Positions 22,924 through 25,892 of a stretch of DNA of 25,892 nt are shown one piece after another. Within the stretch, counting starts at the first letter, position 1. Every line of letters begins with the position of its first letter. The notes below the pieces were generated by a model. It was not told the DNA's origin and made no database searches. It saw only the letters and a program-made list of their open reading frames with translations. The translations under genes were made by a program, and so were the position numbers. Origin of the DNA: a virus; IMG/VR virus record IMGVR_UViG_3300032116_001177, positions 1-25,892 of that record; one strand, 5' to 3'.

Positions 22924-22949
22924 TTCATAGCAGTCGTAATGCTATGAAT
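22923..22949 (+). promoter_or_regulatory. Start-codon-sequestering hairpin of uvsW
   Basis: ATTCATAGCA (22923-22932) and TGCTATGAAT (22940-22949) are perfectly complementary, with the loop GTCGTAA between them. The uvsW ATG (22944-22946) lies in the 3' arm. In read-through RNA from upstream the start codon would be paired. Confidence 0.7.
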
Positions 22950-24416
22950 GATGTAATTATTGAAAAGAAAAATGAAGTTTATATTAAACTTCATTGCGAA
23001 TCACATATTTTATACGAACTACAACCATATTTTACATTTGAGGTTGAATCTGCAAAATTTATGTCCCAGTATAGAAGCAAGCACTGGGACGGAAAGATTC
23101 GACTTCTGAGTACTCATACTGGGGAAATTTATGCTGGGTTGATAGATAAAGTTATCGACAAATTAAAATTGCATAATTATACTTACGAATTTAAAGAAAA
23201 CAAATTCTATGGATTACCCTTTGAAGTAAATGAAGAAATTTCTTACGAGGGTGTAAAGGATTATATGTCTTCTATTTGTTCTCATTCCCCGAGAGATTAT
23301 CAAATAGATGGAGTACACGATGCTTTAAGACATAATAGAAAATTATTGATATCACCAACTGCCTCAGGTAAATCTCTGATGATTTATTCAATCGTGAGAT
23401 ATTATGTAGATAAAGGGCAAAAAATTCTTTTAGTTGTTCCAACGACATCTTTAGTAGAGCAGATGTACAAGGACTTTGAAGATTATGGTTGGGATGCTGA
23501 TTCATATTGCCACCGTATATATTCAGGTAGAGAAAAAACTAATGAACATTCAGTCACAATTACAACGTGGCAATCTGTATATAAATTAGAGCGTTCATTT
23601 TTTGAAAATTATAATGTAATTATAGGAGATGAAGCTCATTTATTTAAGAGTAAATCTTTAGTTGACATTATGACTAAACTTCATCATGCAAAATATCGTT
23701 TTGGATTTACTGGTACTTTGGATGGAACGCAAACTCATAAATGGGTTCTTGAAGGACTATTTGGACCATCATATAAAGTAACAAGAACTTATGAGTTGAT
23801 GCAACAGGGGCATATTTCTCAATTAGATATTCGTTGTCTTGTTCTTAAGCATCCACCTCAAAAATTTGAAACTTATGAAAATGAAATACAATATCTTATC
23901 CAGCATGAACAAAGAAATAAATTTATTACAAATCTTTCTTTAGATTTAAAAGGAAACACTCTTGTTCTCTTTTCTAGAGTTGAAGCACATGGATCTATAC
24001 TATATGAAAGAATAAATAACATTAAACGAGATGATCGTAAAGTATTTTTTATTCATGGTGGAGTGGACACTGAAGAGAGAGAATTAGTTAGAGAAATTAC
24101 AGAAAGAGAAAATAATGCAATTATTGTTGCTTCTTATGGAACTTTCTCTACTGGAATTAATATAAAAAATCTACATAATGTAATTTTTGCTTCTCCAAGT
24201 AAATCAAGAATTAGAAATCTTCAATCAATTGGAAGAGTTTTAAGAAAAGGGAAAAATAAAACAAAAGCAGTTCTTTATGATATATCTGATGACTGTACAT
24301 ACAATTCAAGAAAAAATTATACCTTAAATCACCTCATTGAAAGAATAAAAATTTATAATGAAGAAAACTTTAATTACGAAATAATAACTATACAACTTAA
24401 AAAAGATGGGAATTGA
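22944..24416 (+). CDS. uvsW: DNA/RNA helicase UvsW
   Basis: The 490-residue SF2 helicase (T4 UvsW is 503) unwinds R-loops and branched DNA, and in T4 drives the switch from origin-dependent to recombination-dependent replication. An N-terminal DNA-binding domain (1-100, with FMSQYRSKHWDGKIRLLS) is followed by motif Q RDYQ (117-120), Walker A SPTASGKS (137-144), DEAH box GDEAHLF (228-234), motif III TGT (256-258) and motif VI QSIGRVLRKG (429-438). The ATG at 22944 lies inside a perfect hairpin and no Shine-Dalgarno sequence is visible. The gene overlaps the next one by 11 bases. Confidence 0.96.
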   Translation: MNDVIIEKKNEVYIKLHCESHILYELQPYFTFEVESAKFMSQYRSKHWDGKIRLLSTHTGEIYAGLIDKVIDKLKLHNYTYEFKENKFYGLPFEVNEEISYEGVKDYMSSICSHSPRDYQIDGVHDALRHNRKLLISPTASGKSLMIYSIVRYYVDKGQKILLVVPTTSLVEQMYKDFEDYGWDADSYCHRIYSGREKTNEHSVTITTWQSVYKLERSFFENYNVIIGDEAHLFKSKSLVDIMTKLHHAKYRFGFTGTLDGTQTHKWVLEGLFGPSYKVTRTYELMQQGHISQLDIRCLVLKHPPQKFETYENEIQYLIQHEQRNKFITNLSLDLKGNTLVLFSRVEAHGSILYERINNIKRDDRKVFFIHGGVDTEERELVREITERENNAIIVASYGTFSTGINIKNLHNVIFASPSKSRIRNLQSIGRVLRKGKNKTKAVLYDISDDCTYNSRKNYTLNHLIERIKIYNEENFNYEIITIQLKKDGN

Positions 24417-24801
24417 AGAAGATTTTTATTGCACAGTCAAACTAAAAACCGGTGAAGAAATATTCGCTAAAATAGCAGCTTCTGAAGAAGATGATAGAAC
24501 ATTACTTATAGTTTCTAACCCCATAACTGTAGATGAAATTAAAGGTAAATCTGGAGTTATAGGATATAAATTAGAACCATGGTTAAAAACATCAAAAGAA
24601 GATATGTTTATTATTGACTTAAAGGATGTTTTAACTCTTTCTGAATCTTCCGATATTGAAATGATTATGATGTATCAAACTTATGTCAGACAATCCTTAA
24701 AAAACTCTACAAAAGAATCTAAAATTAATCGTAGAATGGGATACCTAGCAAATGTAAATGATGCTAAAGAAATCTTAGAGAAGATTTATAAGAATAGATA
24801 G
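24406..24801 (+). CDS. Putative Sm-like (LSm) fold protein between uvsW and gp55
   Basis: The 131-residue protein overlaps the end of uvsW by 11 bases. Its N-terminal part (FYCTVKLKTGEEIFAKIAAS, then EEDDRTLLIVSNPITV) has the strand-turn pattern of an Sm fold (x-V-x-L-K-[NT]-G-x-x-[IV]). The stretch YKLEPWLKTSKEDMFIIDLK, DVLTLSESSDIEMIMMYQ is conserved, as I recall, in proteins at this place in cyanophage genomes, and a metagenomic Sm-like protein of putative cyanophage origin has been described structurally. The C-terminus is helical (VNDAKEILEKIYK). An RNA-binding role is plausible but inferred. The sequence shows no transmembrane segment. Confidence 0.75.
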   Translation: MGIEEDFYCTVKLKTGEEIFAKIAASEEDDRTLLIVSNPITVDEIKGKSGVIGYKLEPWLKTSKEDMFIIDLKDVLTLSESSDIEMIMMYQTYVRQSLKNSTKESKINRRMGYLANVNDAKEILEKIYKNR

Positions 24802-24849
24802 TATTATTCATCAAACCCAACAAAGGTATTCTACACAGTTATTACAACC

Positions 24850-24878
24850 TTGTCAATTATTTGTATAAATGCTATAAT
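24850..24878 (+). promoter_or_regulatory. Sigma-70-type promoter before gp55
   Basis: TTGTCA (24850-24855), a 17-base spacer and TATAAT (24873-24878) match the bacterial housekeeping consensus with one mismatch. It lies in the largest gap of this part of the window, giving a start near 24885, just upstream of gp55. It would serve early or middle expression by unmodified host RNA polymerase. Confidence 0.8.
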
Positions 24879-24903
24879 CTATACATAATAATAATGTACC
24901 TTT

Positions 24904-25440
24904 ATGATCACTACCGCAGTTATGACCAAAAGAAAAAGGTCTGAGCATTATGTAAATAATAAAGATTTTCTTTCTGCTCTTATTAAATATAGGGAAGATG
25001 TAGAAATAAGTTTTATTAAAAAGTATGGAAAAGAACCAACTAAAGATGAGTGTGGTAAAAGTTGGGATACAAAACCTCCAATTCCACGTTATATTGGAGA
25101 ATGTTTTTTAAAAATTGCAAATCATCTTTCCTTTAAGCCTAATTTTGTAAATTATATGTTTAAAGAAGATATGATTTCTGATGGCATAGAAAATTCAGTT
25201 CAATATATTCATAATTTTAATCCAGATAAATCCCAAAATCCTTTTGCTTATTTTACTCAAATTATCCATTATGCATTTTTGAGACGTATTCAAAAAGAGA
25301 AGCGTCAATTGGAAATTAAAAATAAAATTCTTGAACGTTCTGGGTTCTCTGAGGTTTTTGACGATAATTTGCTTGACGGATCCAATTATAGTGATTACAA
25401 TACTATCAAAGATGTAGTACATAGTAAATTGAGGTATTAA
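24904..25440 (+). CDS. 55: Late transcription sigma factor gp55
   Basis: The 178-residue protein (T4 gp55 is 185) replaces the host sigma factor at late promoters. Visible family features are RSEHYVNNKDFLSALIKYRE at the N-terminus, PRYIGECFLKIANHLSFKPN, and the region-2-like core FVNYMFKEDMISDGIENSVQ, YIHNFNPDKSQNPFAYFTQI, then LRRIQKEKRQLEIKNKILER. This is the part that opens and binds the TATAAATA box. The start is uncertain: ATG at 24904, or the ATG at 24922 giving 172 residues (MTKRKRSEHY), which better fits typical N-termini; neither has a good ribosome site. The stop overlaps gp47 as TAATG. Confidence 0.94.
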   Translation: MITTAVMTKRKRSEHYVNNKDFLSALIKYREDVEISFIKKYGKEPTKDECGKSWDTKPPIPRYIGECFLKIANHLSFKPNFVNYMFKEDMISDGIENSVQYIHNFNPDKSQNPFAYFTQIIHYAFLRRIQKEKRQLEIKNKILERSGFSEVFDDNLLDGSNYSDYNTIKDVVHSKLRY

Positions 25441-25892
25441 TGCGTATTGCTTTAATTACAGATACTCACTGGTCTGCTCGCAAATCTTCAAGATTGTTTC
25501 ATGATTATTTTGAACTTTTTTATAAGAATGTCTTTTTTCCTACTTTAGAAAAAGAAGGAATTGATACAGTTATTCATATGGGGGATGCTTTTGATAATCG
25601 TAAAAGTATTGATTTTTGGGGATTAGAATGGACTAAAAAAGTTGTCTTGGAACCACTTTCCAAATATAATGTTCATTTAATCACTGGAAATCATGATGTG
25701 TATTTTCGTAATACCAATCAAATAAATTCCCCCCAACTTCTTCTTAAGGATTATCCAAATATAATAACATATTCAACTCCAACTGAAATTAAAATAGATA
25801 ATCTTGATATTTTACTTCTTCCTTGGATTTGCTCCGATAATGAGCAACAATCTTTGAGAATGATTCAGAAAACTAAAGCAAAAATTGCTATG
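25440..25892 (+). CDS. 47: Recombination endonuclease subunit gp47 (SbcD/Mre11-like), 5' part
   Basis: The frame is open from the ATG at 25440 (TAATG overlap with gp55) to the window edge; 151 residues of about 340 are visible. It is a calcineurin-type metallophosphoesterase: ITDTHW (D8, H10), HMGDAFDNR (D49, D52) and TGNHDVYF (N84, H85, D86) supply the metal-binding residues in the right order and spacing. gp47 works with the ATPase gp46, probably encoded downstream, to resect DNA ends for recombination-dependent replication, in the same pathway as UvsY and UvsW. It was not listed among complete reading frames because it runs off the end. Confidence 0.95.
   Translation, partial: MRIALITDTHWSARKSSRLFHDYFELFYKNVFFPTLEKEGIDTVIHMGDAFDNRKSIDFWGLEWTKKVVLEPLSKYNVHLITGNHDVYFRNTNQINSPQLLLKDYPNIITYSTPTEIKIDNLDILLLPWICSDNEQQSLRMIQKTKAKIAM

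Noticed and set aside
24802-24903. An unlisted small gene in the gap between the Sm-like gene and gp55
   Set aside because: No frame with a ribosome site; the gap is better explained by the promoter and leader of gp55.
24894-24944. 16-residue ORF overlapping the gp55 start
   Set aside because: Too short to support as a gene and without a ribosome site; kept only as a remark on the uncertain gp55 start.
1-25892. tRNA genes, CRISPR arrays, insertion sequences, introns, homing endonucleases, photosynthesis genes
   Set aside because: None seen. The coding frames are continuous, with no long repeats outside the in-frame tracts, and no cloverleaf or direct-repeat/spacer pattern was found by eye.

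Overview
The window is a continuous stretch of the virion-assembly region of a T4-like myovirus of the marine/aquatic type (cyanophage group, Kyanoviridae-like; pelagimyophages such as HTVC008M share much of this layout). The call rests on the gene order 13-14-15-16-17-18-19-20-(67-like)-21-22-23-3-uvsY-uvsW-55-47 with recognisable motifs in almost every product, on strong A+T richness, on one-strand, tightly packed coding (all genes on +), and on repeated T4-type late promoter octamers (TATAAATA and close variants). No host gene, photosynthesis gene, tRNA, intron, homing endonuclease, IS element or CRISPR array is visible, so the host cannot be fixed from this window; cyanobacteria are the likeliest guess and Pelagibacter-type hosts are possible.

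Layout. 1-3042: the 3' part of a very large virion structural protein with a Pro/Ala-rich linker, open from the window edge. 3046-3442: two small overlapping ORFs. 3465-7212: neck and packaging starter genes gp13, gp14, gp15, gp16. 7243-9273: a 676-residue mosaic protein of unknown function, built from several short Cys- or Trp-containing modules. 9290-11169: gp17 (large terminase) and a small CxxC/CxxC protein. 11252-14094: tail sheath gp18 and tail tube gp19. 14126-16310: portal gp20, a 55-residue ORF in the gp67/gp68 position, and a 106-residue protein whose first ten residues resemble the T4 capsid-targeting sequence. 16314-18508: two beta-rich structural-looking proteins inserted in the head cluster. 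18508-21859: prohead protease gp21, scaffold gp22, major capsid gp23, closed by an intrinsic terminator. 21931-24801: gp3, uvsY, uvsW and a small Sm-like candidate. 24904-end: late sigma factor gp55, behind a good sigma-70-type promoter, and the start of the gp47 recombination nuclease subunit.

How the genes work together. gp20 seeds the prohead, gp22 and the small core proteins form the scaffold, gp23 forms the shell, gp21 cleaves at [LI]-x-E sites, gp16/gp17 package DNA through gp20, gp13/gp14 close the head, and gp15/gp3 cap the sheath (gp18) and tube (gp19) of the tail. gp55 is the sigma factor that would read the late octamers found before these genes. UvsY, UvsW and gp47 belong to recombination-dependent replication.

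The most interesting signals are: (1) a 10-bp perfect hairpin holding the uvsW start codon, with a late-promoter octamer overlapping its 5' arm so that late transcripts should lack the hairpin; (2) a capsid-targeting-like N-terminus on a small protein whose remaining domain is paralogous to part of the mosaic protein between gp16 and gp17; (3) a terminator-like hairpin with a T7 run inside the gp20 reading frame; and (4) GxGY-type and related beta modules scattered over neck and tail proteins. All assignments come from reading the sequence and from family knowledge; no search was run.
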